NCBI GenBank assembly: GCA_021798835.1
Contig: JAJZBQ010000009.1
Location: forward strand, 20,102 to 84,101
From: Pseudomonadota bacterium
GTDB taxonomy: Bacteria; Pseudomonadota; Gammaproteobacteria; Burkholderiales; Ferrovaceae
Length of the DNA: 64,000 bases
Direction: 5' to 3'
Positions 48,487 through 61,445 of the stretch are shown here, one piece after another. The translations under genes and the position numbers were made by a program. How positions within the stretch are numbered: the first letter of the stretch is position 1; every line of letters starts with the position of its first letter. Below the pieces are notes generated by a model. The model was not told the DNA's origin and ran no database searches. It saw nothing but the letters and a program-made list of their open reading frames with translations.

Positions 48487-49046
48487 ACGATGTGCGGCGG
48501 ATTCTTGGGGTTGACCCCGGGTTGCGTTGTACTGGTTTTGGTATCATCGAGTGCGGGCTCAGCGGAACGTCCGTCCGTTATCTGTCCAGCGGGGTGATTA
48601 CGCCTGCGGCCACGGTTGCGCTCCCTCAGCGTATCGGCAAACTGTATGAGGAACTGGCGGAAATCATTGCCACCTACCAACCGGCGGAAATGGCCATCGA
48701 GCAGGTGTTTGTCAATATCAATCCGCAATCTACCTTGCTGTTGGGGCAGGCGCGTGGTGCGTTGCTGGCTGCAGCCGTGGTGAACGGTCTAGAGGTGTTT
48801 GAATATACGGCGTTGCAGGTCAAGCAGGGAGTGGTGGGCAATGGTCATGCCAGCAAGGAGCAGGTGCAGGTCATGGTCCAGCGCTTGCTGAATTTGAAAG
48901 AGGTGCCGCGTACCGACCCGGCCGATGCACTGGCATGTGCGTTGCGTCATGCTCATGGAGGAGGAAATCGTCTCCCCTCTGGGGTCGGGAAGCGCGGGAT
49001 GAGGCGCTGGCGAGTGGTTCCTGAAATTGCGCGGGCTGATTCATGA
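48483..49046 (+). CDS. ruvC: Holliday junction endonuclease RuvC
   Basis: 187 residues. The catalytic acidic residues are in [14 protein letters not shown] (first Asp), AIEQVFVN (Glu) and [15 protein letters not shown] (Asp pair). It cuts Holliday junctions moved by RuvAB. GTG start overlaps yebC by 4 bases; its stop overlaps the ruvA ATG by 4 bases. The C terminus carries a short basic extension (KRGMRRWR). Confidence 0.96.
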   Translation: MNDVRRILGVDPGLRCTGFGIIECGLSGTSVRYLSSGVITPAATVALPQRIGKLYEELAEIIATYQPAEMAIEQVFVNINPQSTLLLGQARGALLAAAVVNGLEVFEYTALQVKQGVVGNGHASKEQVQVMVQRLLNLKEVPRTDPADALACALRHAHGGGNRLPSGVGKRGMRRWRVVPEIARADS

Positions 49047-49645
49047 TCGGGCGCTTGCGAGGTCGTATCCTTCACCAATCCCCATCGTTACTGGTGATCG
49101 ATGTTCAGGGGGTCGGGTATGAGGTGGAGGTTCCTCTGGGAACCCTGGTATCCCTGGGAGGAAAAGAGGGGGAAGTGGATTTGTACACGCATCTGGTGAT
49201 TCGTGAGGATGCTCATGCGTTGTACGGCTTCTTGACGGAAGCAGAACGTGGGACTTTCCGGCAGTTGTTGAAAATCACTGGGGTGGGGCCGCGTCTGGCT
49301 CTGGCACTGTTATCGGGCTTGTCGGCAGAAGCGTTGGCCAGCGCCGTGGTACAACAGGATATCGATCCCTTGATGCGGATCCCCGGGATAGGCAAGAAAA
49401 CCGCGCAACGTCTGTTGCTGGAGTTGAAGGGAAAACTGGAGTGGGTGCCCATCAGTGACGGAGGCGTAGGAAGGCTACCTGCAACAGAACGTGGGGTGCG
49501 CAGCGAATTGGAAGGGGCGTTGCTGGCGTTGGGTTACCATGAAAAGGAGATTCGCCAGGTCATGGCGCAGTTGCCAGTCGATGGTTATGGTCTGGAAGAA
49601 GGAATCCGGTTGGCGCTGAAACAGTTGGCGCGGCGCGCAGGGTGA
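49043..49645 (+). CDS. ruvA: Holliday junction branch migration protein RuvA
   Basis: 200 residues. An N-terminal OB fold ([14 protein letters not shown]), two helix-hairpin-helix motifs (ITGVGPRLALALLSGL and IPGIGKKTAQRLLLELKGKL) and a C-terminal RuvB-binding domain (GALLALGYHEKEIRQVM). It forms tetramers on the junction. Coupled to ruvC by overlap and 28 bases before ruvB. Confidence 0.96.
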   Translation: MIGRLRGRILHQSPSLLVIDVQGVGYEVEVPLGTLVSLGGKEGEVDLYTHLVIREDAHALYGFLTEAERGTFRQLLKITGVGPRLALALLSGLSAEALASAVVQQDIDPLMRIPGIGKKTAQRLLLELKGKLEWVPISDGGVGRLPATERGVRSELEGALLALGYHEKEIRQVMAQLPVDGYGLEEGIRLALKQLARRAG

Positions 49646-49673
49646 TGGCTGGGGAGTCTGAGGTGGTTGACGC

Positions 49674-50717
49674 ATGATGAATCAGGATCGTTTGGTGAGT
49701 GGTGGACTGGGCTCGTATCAGGAAGAGGCGCAGGAACGCGCCTTGCGTCCACGCCAATTGGACGAGTATGTGGGGCAGACCAAGGCCAGGGGACAACTGG
49801 AAATTTTTATCCGGGCAGCACGGCAGCGTCAGGAAGCACTGGATCATGTGTTGTTATTCGGTCCCCCGGGTTTGGGAAAAACCACGTTGGCTCACATTAT
49901 CGCCCATGAGATGGGGGTTAATCTGCGCCAGACATCGGGGCCAGTGCTGGAGCGGGCTGGGGATCTGGCTGCCCTGTTGACCAATCTGGAGCCGCACGAT
50001 GTTTTGTTTATCGATGAAATTCACCGCTTGAGTCCGGTGGTGGAAGAAATTCTCTACCCGGCTTTGGAGGATTATCAACTTGACATCATGATTGGTGAAG
50101 GACCCGCTGCGCGTTCCATCAAACTGGATCTTCCTCCTTTCACCCTGGTAGGGGCCACAACGCGCGCGGGAATGTTGACCAACCCTTTGCGCGATCGTTT
50201 TGGTATCGTGGCGCGTCTTGAATTTTATAGTGAGGACGAGTTGGCCCAGATTGTGGGACGATCCGCACATCTGCTGGGGATGGTCATGGACGAATCCGGA
50301 AAGCGTGAAGTGGCGTGCCGTTCCCGTGGGACACCGCGTATCGCCAATCGTCTATTGCGACGGGTACGTGATTTTGCTCAGGTGGATGGTGTCGCCACTG
50401 TTACCCGGGCGGTGGCCGATGCCGGGTTGCAGTTGCTGGATGTCGATCCTGTTGGGTTGGATCTGATGGACCGGAAGCTGCTCCAGACGGTGATTGAAAA
50501 ATTTGCTGGCGGACCGGTTGGGGTGGATAATCTGGCGGCCGCGATTGGGGAAGAGCGGGATACCATCGAGGATGTGCTGGAGCCTTATCTGATTCAACAG
50601 GGCTATCTGCAACGTACCGCCCGGGGGCGAATGGCAACTGCCTTGGCTTTTCGTTATTTTGGGTTGGCGGTGGCTCCGTCGAGCCATCCGATGCTGAATT
50701 TTGGGGAAGAGGGATGA
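49674..50717 (+). CDS. ruvB: Holliday junction helicase RuvB (AAA+)
   Basis: 347 residues. Walker [12 protein letters not shown], Walker [10 protein letters not shown], sensor 1 VGATTRAG, the arginine-finger region NPLRDRFGI and the C-terminal winged helix ([22 protein letters not shown]) are all intact. Drives branch migration with RuvA. Its last four bases overlap the ybgC start (ATGA). Confidence 0.97.
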   Translation: MMNQDRLVSGGLGSYQEEAQERALRPRQLDEYVGQTKARGQLEIFIRAARQRQEALDHVLLFGPPGLGKTTLAHIIAHEMGVNLRQTSGPVLERAGDLAALLTNLEPHDVLFIDEIHRLSPVVEEILYPALEDYQLDIMIGEGPAARSIKLDLPPFTLVGATTRAGMLTNPLRDRFGIVARLEFYSEDELAQIVGRSAHLLGMVMDESGKREVACRSRGTPRIANRLLRRVRDFAQVDGVATVTRAVADAGLQLLDVDPVGLDLMDRKLLQTVIEKFAGGPVGVDNLAAAIGEERDTIEDVLEPYLIQQGYLQRTARGRMATALAFRYFGLAVAPSSHPMLNFGEEG

Positions 50718-51127
50718 CATCGCTACGCCACACGGTTCGGGTTCGCATCTATCATGAAGATACCGATGCGGCTGGGGTGGTTTATCATGCTAACTATTTG
50801 CGCTATATGGAACGAGCGCGGACCGAGTGGCTGGAAAGGTGTGGCTTTGACCATGAGCGTGCGGCCAGGGAGTTGCAGGTACTGTTTGTCGTACGCAGTT
50901 TGGAGGTCGATTTTTTACGGCCCGCTCGTCTCGGAGATACCTTGCAGGCGACCGTAGAGTTAGAGCAGGTGCGGCGTGGCCTGATCGTCTTCCGGCAACA
51001 GGTTGTGCGTGATGAACGGCCACTGGTTCGTGCCAAGGTGACGGTGGTGTGTGTCAGCACAGCGGATTTTTCTTTGGTGCCGGCGGTCCCCGTTGTTTTA
51101 TTGAATGCCATGGGAGTGGAAGGGTGA
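50714..51127 (+). CDS. ybgC: Acyl-CoA thioesterase YbgC (hot-dog fold)
   Basis: 137 residues with the YbgC pattern [30 protein letters not shown]; the aspartate in this block is the catalytic residue. It hydrolyses acyl-CoA or acts with phospholipid synthesis proteins; it is the habitual first gene of tol-pal clusters. Overlaps ruvB upstream and the tolQ GTG downstream by four bases each. Confidence 0.94.
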   Translation: MTSLRHTVRVRIYHEDTDAAGVVYHANYLRYMERARTEWLERCGFDHERAARELQVLFVVRSLEVDFLRPARLGDTLQATVELEQVRRGLIVFRQQVVRDERPLVRAKVTVVCVSTADFSLVPAVPVVLLNAMGVEG

Positions 51128-51813
51128 ATATAACGTCGGATATCACATTGATATCGCTGGTTCAGCAAGCCAGCGTTCTGGTTCAGATGGTCATGGGGTT
51201 GCTGTTGCTGGTTTCATTGCTGTCTTGGTCCTATATCTTTAGCAAGATGATGACCTTGGCCAAGGCACGCCGTCAAACCAGCAAATTTGAAGAAGAATTT
51301 TGGGCAGCATCGGATATCGCTACGCTCTACCAACGGGCATCCAGTCGCCCGGACAATGTAGGGGCTCTGGAACGCATCTTTGAATCGGGTTATCGGGAAT
51401 TTCTGCGTCATCGCAAGTCGGGAACCCTGGAGTCGGCGGCGGTCACCAGTGGAGTGCAGCGCGCCATGAAGGCTACCTTCCAGCGTGAGCAGGATCGTTT
51501 GGAGGCCCACTTGGCGTTTCTGGCTACGGTGGGCTCGGTGAGCCCCTATGTCGGCCTGTTTGGGACGGTCTGGGGGATCATGAACGCCTTTCGTGGGTTG
51601 GCGAATGTGGGGCAGGCTACGCTGGCCCACGTGGCACCTGGCATTGCTGAGGCGCTGGTGGCGACGGCCATGGGCCTGTTTGCAGCGATCCCGGCGGTAG
51701 TGGCGTATAACCGCTATGCCCATGATGCCGATCGTCTGGCGAGTCGTTTCGAGAGTTTCATGGAAGAGTTTTCCAATATTTTGCAACGCCAGTTCAAACC
51801 GACGGGGCGTTGA
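51124..51813 (+). CDS. tolQ: Tol-Pal system proton channel subunit TolQ
   Basis: 229 residues. One N-terminal membrane helix (VLVQMVMGLLLLVSLLSW) and two more near the C terminus (VGSVSPYVGLFGTVWGIMNAF and GIAEALVATAMGLFAAIPAV), the MotA/TolQ/ExbB pattern. With TolR it uses the proton gradient to energise TolA. The GTG start overlaps ybgC by 4 bases. Confidence 0.95.
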   Translation: MNITSDITLISLVQQASVLVQMVMGLLLLVSLLSWSYIFSKMMTLAKARRQTSKFEEEFWAASDIATLYQRASSRPDNVGALERIFESGYREFLRHRKSGTLESAAVTSGVQRAMKATFQREQDRLEAHLAFLATVGSVSPYVGLFGTVWGIMNAFRGLANVGQATLAHVAPGIAEALVATAMGLFAAIPAVVAYNRYAHDADRLASRFESFMEEFSNILQRQFKPTGR

Positions 51814-52229
51814 TGATGGCCAGAAAGTCGCGTCGCATGATGAGCCAGATCAACGTCGTGCCCTATATCGATGTGATGCTGGTTTTGCTGGTGATCTTCA
51901 TGGTTACAGCGCCGATGATCAATCCTGGTCAGGTGGATTTGCCATCGGTAGGGCAAAATTTGGCGCAGAGCCAGGATCCGGTTCAGGTGATTTTGCATCG
52001 GGATGGGAGTTTGTCGGTGCTGGATGGGCAGAAGGGGGGAGAAGAGGGTATTCCCCACGAACGATTGCTGGAGCGTATGGTGGCTCTGCATCGTGCGGAG
52101 CCCGAGCGTCCTGTGGTCATTGCGGCGGATCGTAATGTGCGCTATGAAGCCGTCATGCAACTCATGGATGTGTTAAAGCAGGCCAATATTCAGCGTATTG
52201 GCTTGCTGGCGCGTGGTCGGTCGGGTTGA
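51813..52229 (+). CDS. tolR: Tol-Pal system protein TolR
   Basis: 138 residues. A single helix near the N terminus contains NVVPYIDVMLVLLVIFMV with the essential proton-pathway aspartate, followed by a periplasmic domain (VVIAADRNVRYEAVMQLMDVLK). The ATG shares one base with the tolQ stop (TGATG); the ATG one codon later is equally possible. Confidence 0.95.
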   Translation: MMARKSRRMMSQINVVPYIDVMLVLLVIFMVTAPMINPGQVDLPSVGQNLAQSQDPVQVILHRDGSLSVLDGQKGGEEGIPHERLLERMVALHRAEPERPVVIAADRNVRYEAVMQLMDVLKQANIQRIGLLARGRSG

Positions 52230-53038
52230 TGGCTTCCGCTGCGTTTGCGCCAAACCGCTTGCTGGGTTGGTTATTGTCATTTCTGGTACATGGGGCTTTC
52301 CTGGCTTTCCTGTTTTTCGGAGTCTCCTGGCAACGTCATCAACCCGCTCCCATGATGGCGGAGATTTGGTCTGATGTGCCCAAGCCCGCGACCGCACGGG
52401 AAGTTACCGCTCAGCCCGCAATGCCGGTTACGCCGCCCCCCACTCCTGTTCCGACCCCTGTGCCACCGCCCCCCGCTCCTCCTGCGCCTCCGGCTCCCAA
52501 GTCCCCGCCTGTTGCCGAGACCCCGAATCCAGCGGATATTGCCCTGAAGAAAAAGAAGCAGCAGAAAGCCGCACAGGAGGAAAAAAAACGTGAGCTGGCG
52601 CGTCAGCGGGACAAATTGTTGGCTGAACAATTGCGTCAGGAACGTCTGGACGCACTCAAAGAACAGCGGCAGGATGAACAGCGTCGTGTAGAGGCTGAAC
52701 TTCAGCGTCGTCGTGCTGAACAGTTGGCACAGAATGCCCAGGCTGCACAGGCTGCTCAGTTGGACCGCTACAAATTGGCCATCATTCAGAAGATTCGCAA
52801 CAGCACGGAAGTTCCAGAAGGTGTCCCCGATGGCTTGACGCTGGAGGTGGATATCACCATACTACCCGACGGGGAGGTGCTGGGACCTGTGCGGGTCATC
52901 AAAAGTAGCGGGAATCCGCGTTACGACGCAGCGGTTTTGCGCGGGATACAGAATGCACAGCCTCTTCCTTTGCCCAGTGAGGTGTCCCTGCGACGTCAGT
53001 TTCGAACGACTCATCTACAACTTCATCATGAAAAATAA
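52229..53038 (+). CDS. tolA: Tol-Pal system protein TolA
   Basis: 269 residues. One membrane helix (LLGWLLSFLVHGAFLAFLFFG), a proline-rich linker (residues 55-95), a long Lys/Glu/Arg/Gln-rich helix (about 105-180) and a TonB-like C-terminal domain (VIKSSGNPRYDAAVLRGI). TolA spans the periplasm and contacts TolB and Pal. Shorter than the E. coli protein (421), mainly in the helical part. The ATG shares one base with the tolR stop. Confidence 0.92.
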   Translation: MASAAFAPNRLLGWLLSFLVHGAFLAFLFFGVSWQRHQPAPMMAEIWSDVPKPATAREVTAQPAMPVTPPPTPVPTPVPPPPAPPAPPAPKSPPVAETPNPADIALKKKKQQKAAQEEKKRELARQRDKLLAEQLRQERLDALKEQRQDEQRRVEAELQRRRAEQLAQNAQAAQAAQLDRYKLAIIQKIRNSTEVPEGVPDGLTLEVDITILPDGEVLGPVRVIKSSGNPRYDAAVLRGIQNAQPLPLPSEVSLRRQFRTTHLQLHHEK

Positions 53039-54314
53039 TTTACTGAAAGGGTTGGTTCTGGTTTTTTTGATGGGGAGTCTGGTCGCAAAAGCGGACATGA
53101 CTCTGGAGATTGTCACCCAAGGTGCACAGATGACCCCGATTGCCGTCTTGCCCTTCGCTGGGGATGGGATGGGCAATCATGATCTTTCTGATGTTGTGGC
53201 GGCGGATCTGAAGCGTTCAGGTCTGTTCGATACGCTGGATACCCATGGGGAGATTCCTGCTCCTGCGGATGTCGATGCGGTGAAGTGGGACCAGTGGCAA
53301 AGCCAGAATGCGCGTTATGTGGTAGTGGGTAATGTTCAGGAAGATGCCGCCAGTCATCATGTCAAACTTAATTTCAGACTGGTGGAATTGCCGAGTCGGA
53401 TGGCCCATTTGAGTCTGACATTCGAGGGGAGTGCGGAACAGTATCGATTCGTGGCTCATCATGCTGCTGATGCTATTCTGGAAAATATCACCGGGTATCG
53501 AGGCATGTTCAGTTCGCGGATTGCTTATATTACTCAGCATGGTAGTGCGCGCAGCCTCAAAGTGGCAGACAGCGATGGTTTCGCTGAGCAGAGCATGTTG
53601 AATGCTCAGGAGCCCATCCTCTCTCCCCGCTGGTCTCCAGACGGGCAACGTATGGCCTACGTTACCTTTGAGTTGAATCGACCGATGGTGGTGGTGCAAA
53701 CGCTGGCGACCGGGTCGCGTCATGTGGTGGCGCGCTACAAGGGCAGCAACAGTGCACCAGCCTGGACCCCGGATGGGCGGCACCTGGCGGTGGTATTGAC
53801 CAAAGATGGGCATTCGCAGATTTATCGTATTGCCGCATCGGGACAAGGAGTCCCCGAGCGCTTGCTGATCAGCGAGGGAATCGATACAGAACCTTATTTC
53901 AGCCCCGATGGACAAATGTTGTACTTTGTTTCCGACCGCGATGGGGGACCGCAGATCTATCGCATCCCCATGAATAATTTGCAGGGGGCTCCCGAACGCC
54001 TGACTTTTGGGACTACCTATGCGGTGTCCCCGCGCCTGAGTCCGGATGGACAACAGTTGGCTTACATTCAGCGCGATGGTGGGGCTTTTCATGTGATGTT
54101 GATGGATTTGGCGACGCGTCAGGCACAGCCGATGACGGATACGACACTGGATGAATCGCCGACCTTTGCGCCCAATGGAAAGTATTTGTTGTATTCGACC
54201 CGCATGGATGGACGAGGGCAGTTGGGGATGGTCAGTACCGATGGGCGTATCCGACAGAAACTGTCCACCCGTACGGGTGATGTTTATGAACCAGTTTGGG
54301 GACCTTTGCAGTAA
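53028..54314 (+). CDS. tolB: Tol-Pal system beta-propeller protein TolB
   Basis: 428 residues. Signal peptide (MKNNLLKGLVLVFLMGSLVA, then KADM), an N-terminal alpha/beta domain (IAVLPFAGDG, SDVVAADLKRSGLFDTL), then WD40-like PD40 blades (LSPRWSPDGQRMAYVTF, APAWTPDGRHLAVVL, TEPYFSPDGQMLYFVSD). The ATG at 53028 overlaps tolA by 11 bases. Periplasmic partner of Pal. Confidence 0.95.
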   Translation: MKNNLLKGLVLVFLMGSLVAKADMTLEIVTQGAQMTPIAVLPFAGDGMGNHDLSDVVAADLKRSGLFDTLDTHGEIPAPADVDAVKWDQWQSQNARYVVVGNVQEDAASHHVKLNFRLVELPSRMAHLSLTFEGSAEQYRFVAHHAADAILENITGYRGMFSSRIAYITQHGSARSLKVADSDGFAEQSMLNAQEPILSPRWSPDGQRMAYVTFELNRPMVVVQTLATGSRHVVARYKGSNSAPAWTPDGRHLAVVLTKDGHSQIYRIAASGQGVPERLLISEGIDTEPYFSPDGQMLYFVSDRDGGPQIYRIPMNNLQGAPERLTFGTTYAVSPRLSPDGQQLAYIQRDGGAFHVMLMDLATRQAQPMTDTTLDESPTFAPNGKYLLYSTRMDGRGQLGMVSTDGRIRQKLSTRTGDVYEPVWGPLQ

Positions 54315-54338
54315 ACCAAATCGGGGGTGTGTGCGTTA

Positions 54339-54366
54339 CAGTGGGGCAGTTGTTGTGACCCCACTG
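54339..54366 (+). terminator. Stem-loop between tolB and pal
   Basis: CAGTGGGG and CCCCACTG form a perfect 8-base stem around a 12-base loop, followed by an A-rich not T-rich stretch. It could act as an mRNA processing or stability element that lets pal be expressed separately. Confidence 0.5.
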
Positions 54367-54417
54367 AAAAATAATATTGCCCCTTTAACCTTAATTTGAA
54401 AACTTTTGAGGAAGACC

Positions 54418-54942
54418 ATGAAGAAGACCCTGCTCGCTTTGTTTGCTACCGGTTTTTTGGCGGCTTGTAGTTCCACTCCCACCGAAACCGCGGCACCAGC
54501 CCCGGCTCCGGTTAAGACCTCAGCGGCTCCCGTGGCCCCAGCTCAGCCTTTGCCTAAGGAACCTGTCACCATGGCTGATTATCCCGCCAAGGGGGTTGGG
54601 GGTGCGTTGGGCCAGCGTACAATCCGCTATGCGTTTGATAAATACACTGTTTCCGATGAGTTTATGCCTGTTGTGAGTGCTCATGGAGACTTTTTGCTGT
54701 CACACAGCAATGCCAAGGTCATTCTCCAGGGCAATTGTGATGAGCGTGGTAGCCGTGAGTATAATCTGGGGCTTGGCCAGCGTCGTGCAGACAGCGTGCG
54801 TAAAATCCTGATGGCCAAAGGTGTCAAGGATGGGCAAATCGAGACCGTCAGTTTCGGTAAAGAGAAGCCCGTGAATCCTGCTCATGATGCCGCTGCCTGG
54901 GCAGAAAATCGTCGGACCGATATCGTTTATCAAGGCGAGTAA
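54418..54942 (+). CDS. pal: Peptidoglycan-associated lipoprotein Pal
   Basis: 174 residues. Lipoprotein signal ending LAAC (Cys17), an Ala/Pro-rich tether, and an OmpA-like peptidoglycan-binding domain (RYAFDKYTVSDEF, LQGNCDERGSREYNLGLGQRRA). It anchors the outer membrane to the cell wall. The ATG at 54418 is preceded by GAGGAAG. Followed by a classic terminator. Confidence 0.96.
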   Translation: MKKTLLALFATGFLAACSSTPTETAAPAPAPVKTSAAPVAPAQPLPKEPVTMADYPAKGVGGALGQRTIRYAFDKYTVSDEFMPVVSAHGDFLLSHSNAKVILQGNCDERGSREYNLGLGQRRADSVRKILMAKGVKDGQIETVSFGKEKPVNPAHDAAAWAENRRTDIVYQGE

Positions 54943-54959
54943 ATTCGAGTGAAGTCCAT

Positions 54960-54995
54960 GGCCCGATGAAGGTAGTACTTCGTCGGGCCTTTTTG
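54960..54995 (+). terminator. Terminator after pal
   Basis: GGCCCGA and TCGGGCC, with inner GAAG/CTTC, form a long stem followed by TTTTTG. cpoB starts only 13 bases later, so cpoB probably depends on read-through or its own promoter. Confidence 0.8.
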
Positions 54996-55007
54996 TTGGT
55001 GGATAAA

Positions 55008-55832
55008 ATGAATATCAAGATGATTCGGGTTGGGTTGTTGCTGGGGGCATTGCTTCCCTTGGGGGTTCATGCAGGGTTGTTGTCGGATGAGGAGGCTCGA
55101 CAGGGCATTCTGGACCTCAAGGCTCAGCAGGCGGTTCTGAGCCGGCAGCAGCAAACCATGGATGAGCGGATAACGCGCATGGAAACGGCGTTGCAAGGAT
55201 ATCCCGATCTGGTGATGCGGTTGGATAGCATGAGTCAGGAGTTGGCGCAGATGCGTGGGCGACTGGATACTTTGGCCAATCAGTTGACGACCGAAGACAA
55301 GCGATTTCATGATTTGTACGCGGATTTGGACAGTCGATTGAAGGTGCTGGAGGCTGCGCAACCCAAACCGGATGGAGCGGGTGCCACCGTTGATCCGAAC
55401 AATCCGGATGCGCAAAAATTGGCTACGACGAAGGCAGGAGACCCCGGTGGGGGAGAGGCTCAGGCGCCATCGGCGGATTATGATGCGGCATTGGCCGTTT
55501 TTAATGCTGGAAACTATACCAAGTCCAAGAAAATGTTCGATGCCTTCATCAAGGCTAATCCCAATGACAGCAAGGTGCCGAATGCGCTTTACTGGGTGGG
55601 CATGAACCAGTTGCTGCTCAAGGATTTCAAGGGTGCGCGTGCCACCAACCAGCGATTGGTCCGGACGTACCCTGACTCGGTCAAGGCCCCGGATGCGTTG
55701 CTCAACCTGGCCTCTGCCTGGCTGGGATTAGGGGAACCAGCAACGGCCAAAGCCACCTGGAAAATGATCGTGAACAACTATCCCAATACTTCCGCTGCTG
55801 TCAAGGCCAAGGCGCGTCTGCGCGAACGTTGA
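55008..55832 (+). CDS. cpoB: Cell division coordinator CpoB (YbgF)
   Basis: 274 residues. Signal peptide (MIRVGLLLGALLPLGVHAG), an N-terminal coiled coil (residues 30-115, many Gln and Leu), a Gly/Ala/Pro linker, then TPR repeats (ADYDAALAVFNAGNYTKSKK, VPNALYWVGMNQLLLKDF, PDALLNLASAWLGLGEP). CpoB links peptidoglycan synthesis to Tol-driven outer-membrane constriction. The ATG at 55008 follows GGTGGAT; ATG 55020 is an alternative. Confidence 0.93.
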   Translation: MNIKMIRVGLLLGALLPLGVHAGLLSDEEARQGILDLKAQQAVLSRQQQTMDERITRMETALQGYPDLVMRLDSMSQELAQMRGRLDTLANQLTTEDKRFHDLYADLDSRLKVLEAAQPKPDGAGATVDPNNPDAQKLATTKAGDPGGGEAQAPSADYDAALAVFNAGNYTKSKKMFDAFIKANPNDSKVPNALYWVGMNQLLLKDFKGARATNQRLVRTYPDSVKAPDALLNLASAWLGLGEPATAKATWKMIVNNYPNTSAAVKAKARLRER

Positions 55833-55877
55833 CAGATTTCATGTTTTTTGCCACAATGTAGGGCTATGCTATGTTTT

Positions 55878-55953
55878 GGGTCGTTAGCTCAGTCGGTAGA
55901 GCAGCGGACTTTTAATCCGTTGGTCGCTGGTTCGAATCCAGCACGGCCTACCA
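55878..55953 (+). tRNA. tRNA-Lys (anticodon TTT)
   Basis: 76 bases with encoded CCA. Acceptor GGGTCGT pairs with ACGGCCT including G-U pairs; D arm GCTCAGTCGGTAGAGC; anticodon loop CTTTTAA with TTT; T arm GGTTCGAATCC. No integrase or repeats lie beside it. Confidence 0.97.
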
Positions 55954-56237
55954 ATAACAAGCGCGATATTCCCCCTTTCGCACTGACTGGTGAAGGTGAT
56001 CCGTGTGAGGTCACAGTAGGAATGTTCGCGGATTTTTTCATTTGTGGCACCTTCCTTGCGTTTTTGGCGCGTATTGTCCTGGGTCAGAGTAGACAGGCAG
56101 GCACTGGCTTTGGCGGTGGTGGGCGGAAGTCTTGGAGTGTCGAAATACATCGATAAAGTAGTGGTGTTCCTTGGATTGGAAAGGCGGGGGTGGTGCTAGG
56201 CTCCTCCATGGGTATGAATTTGTCGGGAGGGAATATC

Positions 56238-56981
56238 ATGATCGGTGGAATAATGGGCAAGAGTATGGGGTTGGGGGCGGTGAGCGGGCTCAATGTGCTG
56301 GGAGAGGTGGGTTCTCTGGCGCGCGGTTCTTCTGCCCAAGAGGTCGGTGGGACATCTGGAGGAATAGGCGGGATATCGTCGAGTCCCTTCATGACCTCTC
56401 TGGTGCAATCCTTATCGTCGATATTGCCATCGACATCGTCGGCGAATCTTTCTGTATCGAAGAATACTGGCACAGGAGGGGGGGCGGGGGGCACAACCGC
56501 GGGTACGGGGGCAACCTCATCTGCACAAACACCGGAGCAGGCGCTGGGAGCATTCCTGCAGGCATTGTTGGCCAGTTTGTACGGCGCTCAGCAGGGAAAC
56601 AGTGGGGGATCTGGAGTTTCTCGAATAGTGGGTGGGGACAGCAGTGGTTTGGCTTCATCGGGACCAAGTCTGCCGGGAGCGGCAGGTATACGCAGTTATC
56701 AGGGAGGGCCGTCTTCCATGGTGGGGCAATTGCAGTCTCTGGCGCAGTCGTTGTCGGCAACGGCAGGTGGGCAAACGAGTTCATCGGGGGCTACAAAGGG
56801 GGTGGCGGGAGTGGATGCCTTAGCGAATGTGCCGGGTAGTTCGTTACAAAAGGATTTTACCAATCTGCTGGCTGCGTTTGGCGCGACCAACAGCCAAGCG
56901 ACCTTGAGCAGTTTCCTGGGGACCCTGTCCAATAATCTGCAAACTCATGGTGCTCAATTGGGTTTGAATTCTGTGGCTTGA
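56238..56981 (+). CDS. Gly/Ser/Ala-rich protein of unknown function
   Basis: 247 residues from the ATG with GGGAGGG 7 bases upstream. No signal peptide or membrane helix is evident. Composition is extreme: long Gly/Ser/Thr-rich linkers separate three amphipathic segments (FMTSLVQSLSSIL, TPEQALGAFLQALLASLYGA, and a C-terminal LQKDFTNLLAAFG ... LSSFLGTLSNNLQ). The layout recalls harpin-like and other disordered bacterial proteins with short self-associating helices, but I find no diagnostic motif. The gene stands between tRNA-Lys and the rplU promoter, probably alone. Confidence 0.7.
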   Translation: MIGGIMGKSMGLGAVSGLNVLGEVGSLARGSSAQEVGGTSGGIGGISSSPFMTSLVQSLSSILPSTSSANLSVSKNTGTGGGAGGTTAGTGATSSAQTPEQALGAFLQALLASLYGAQQGNSGGSGVSRIVGGDSSGLASSGPSLPGAAGIRSYQGGPSSMVGQLQSLAQSLSATAGGQTSSSGATKGVAGVDALANVPGSSLQKDFTNLLAAFGATNSQATLSSFLGTLSNNLQTHGAQLGLNSVA

Positions 56982-57006
56982 CAGGAAAAGGATTATTCAA
57001 TAAAAT
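56978..57006 (+). promoter_or_regulatory. Strong promoter for rplU-rpmA
   Basis: A perfect TTGACA (56978-56983) and TAAAAT (57001-57006) with a 17-base spacer. It overlaps the stop codon of the preceding gene. Confidence 0.8.
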
Positions 57007-57039
57007 CACCGGTTCTTTGGTTTGGTGAAGGTGAGTCCC

Positions 57040-57357
57040 ATGTATGCGGTCATCAAGACGGGCGGAAAACAGTATCGTGTTCAGTCTGGCGAAAAATTGA
57101 AAGTTGAGCGTATCGAGGCAGAAGTTGGTGCCGAGATCGGTATCGAGGAAGTGCTGATGGTGGCCAATGGGGAGTCCCTTCTGGTAGGCCGTCCATTGGT
57201 TCAAGGTGCCAAAGTGACTGCTACGGTGGTTTCGCATGGCCGTCACGACAAGGTTCGTATTTTCAAGATGCGTCGTCGTAAGCATTATCAAAAGCATCAA
57301 GGTCACCGCCAAAATTACACGGAGCTGCAGATCGGCTCCATTATTACGGCAGATTGA
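57040..57357 (+). CDS. rplU: 50S ribosomal protein L21
   Basis: 105 residues: [20 protein letters not shown] at the start, [29 protein letters not shown] in the rRNA-binding region. The ATG at 57040 has AAGGTGAG upstream; an upstream in-frame ATG at 57022 is not needed. Co-transcribed with rpmA, 9 bases on. Confidence 0.97.
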   Translation: MYAVIKTGGKQYRVQSGEKLKVERIEAEVGAEIGIEEVLMVANGESLLVGRPLVQGAKVTATVVSHGRHDKVRIFKMRRRKHYQKHQGHRQNYTELQIGSIITAD

Positions 57358-57366
57358 GGCAAAAAC

Positions 57367-57639
57367 ATGGCACATAAAAAAGCAGGCGGGAGTTCCCGCA
57401 ATGGGCGCGATTCAGAGTCGAAACGACTGGGAGTCAAGGCTTACGGAGGTCAGCAAGTTAGCGCAGGCAGCATCATCGTGCGTCAGCGTGGAACCGCTAT
57501 TCATCCCGGGCCCAACGTTGGCATGGGGAAAGACCATACCCTGTTTGCCAAGGTGGCAGGGCGAGTAGTTTTTCGTAACAAGGGGCCGCTCAATGACAAG
57601 ATCGTGATGATCGAATCATCAGCAGATGCCGCTGCTTGA
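57367..57639 (+). CDS. rpmA: 50S ribosomal protein L27
   Basis: 90 residues: [40 protein letters not shown] and [16 protein letters not shown]. The N-terminal tail reaches the peptidyl-transferase centre. It begins directly with MAHKKAGG, with no cleaved extension. Followed by a terminator hairpin before obgE. Confidence 0.97.
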   Translation: MAHKKAGGSSRNGRDSESKRLGVKAYGGQQVSAGSIIVRQRGTAIHPGPNVGMGKDHTLFAKVAGRVVFRNKGPLNDKIVMIESSADAAA

Positions 57640-57664
57640 TTCATTTGAATTGAGGATGACGAAG

Positions 57665-59901
<2,237 letters not shown>

Positions 59902-59927
59902 CGCCATCCTGATGGGAGTTTCGCGCT

Positions 59928-61442
<1,515 letters not shown>

Positions 61443-61445
61443 ACC

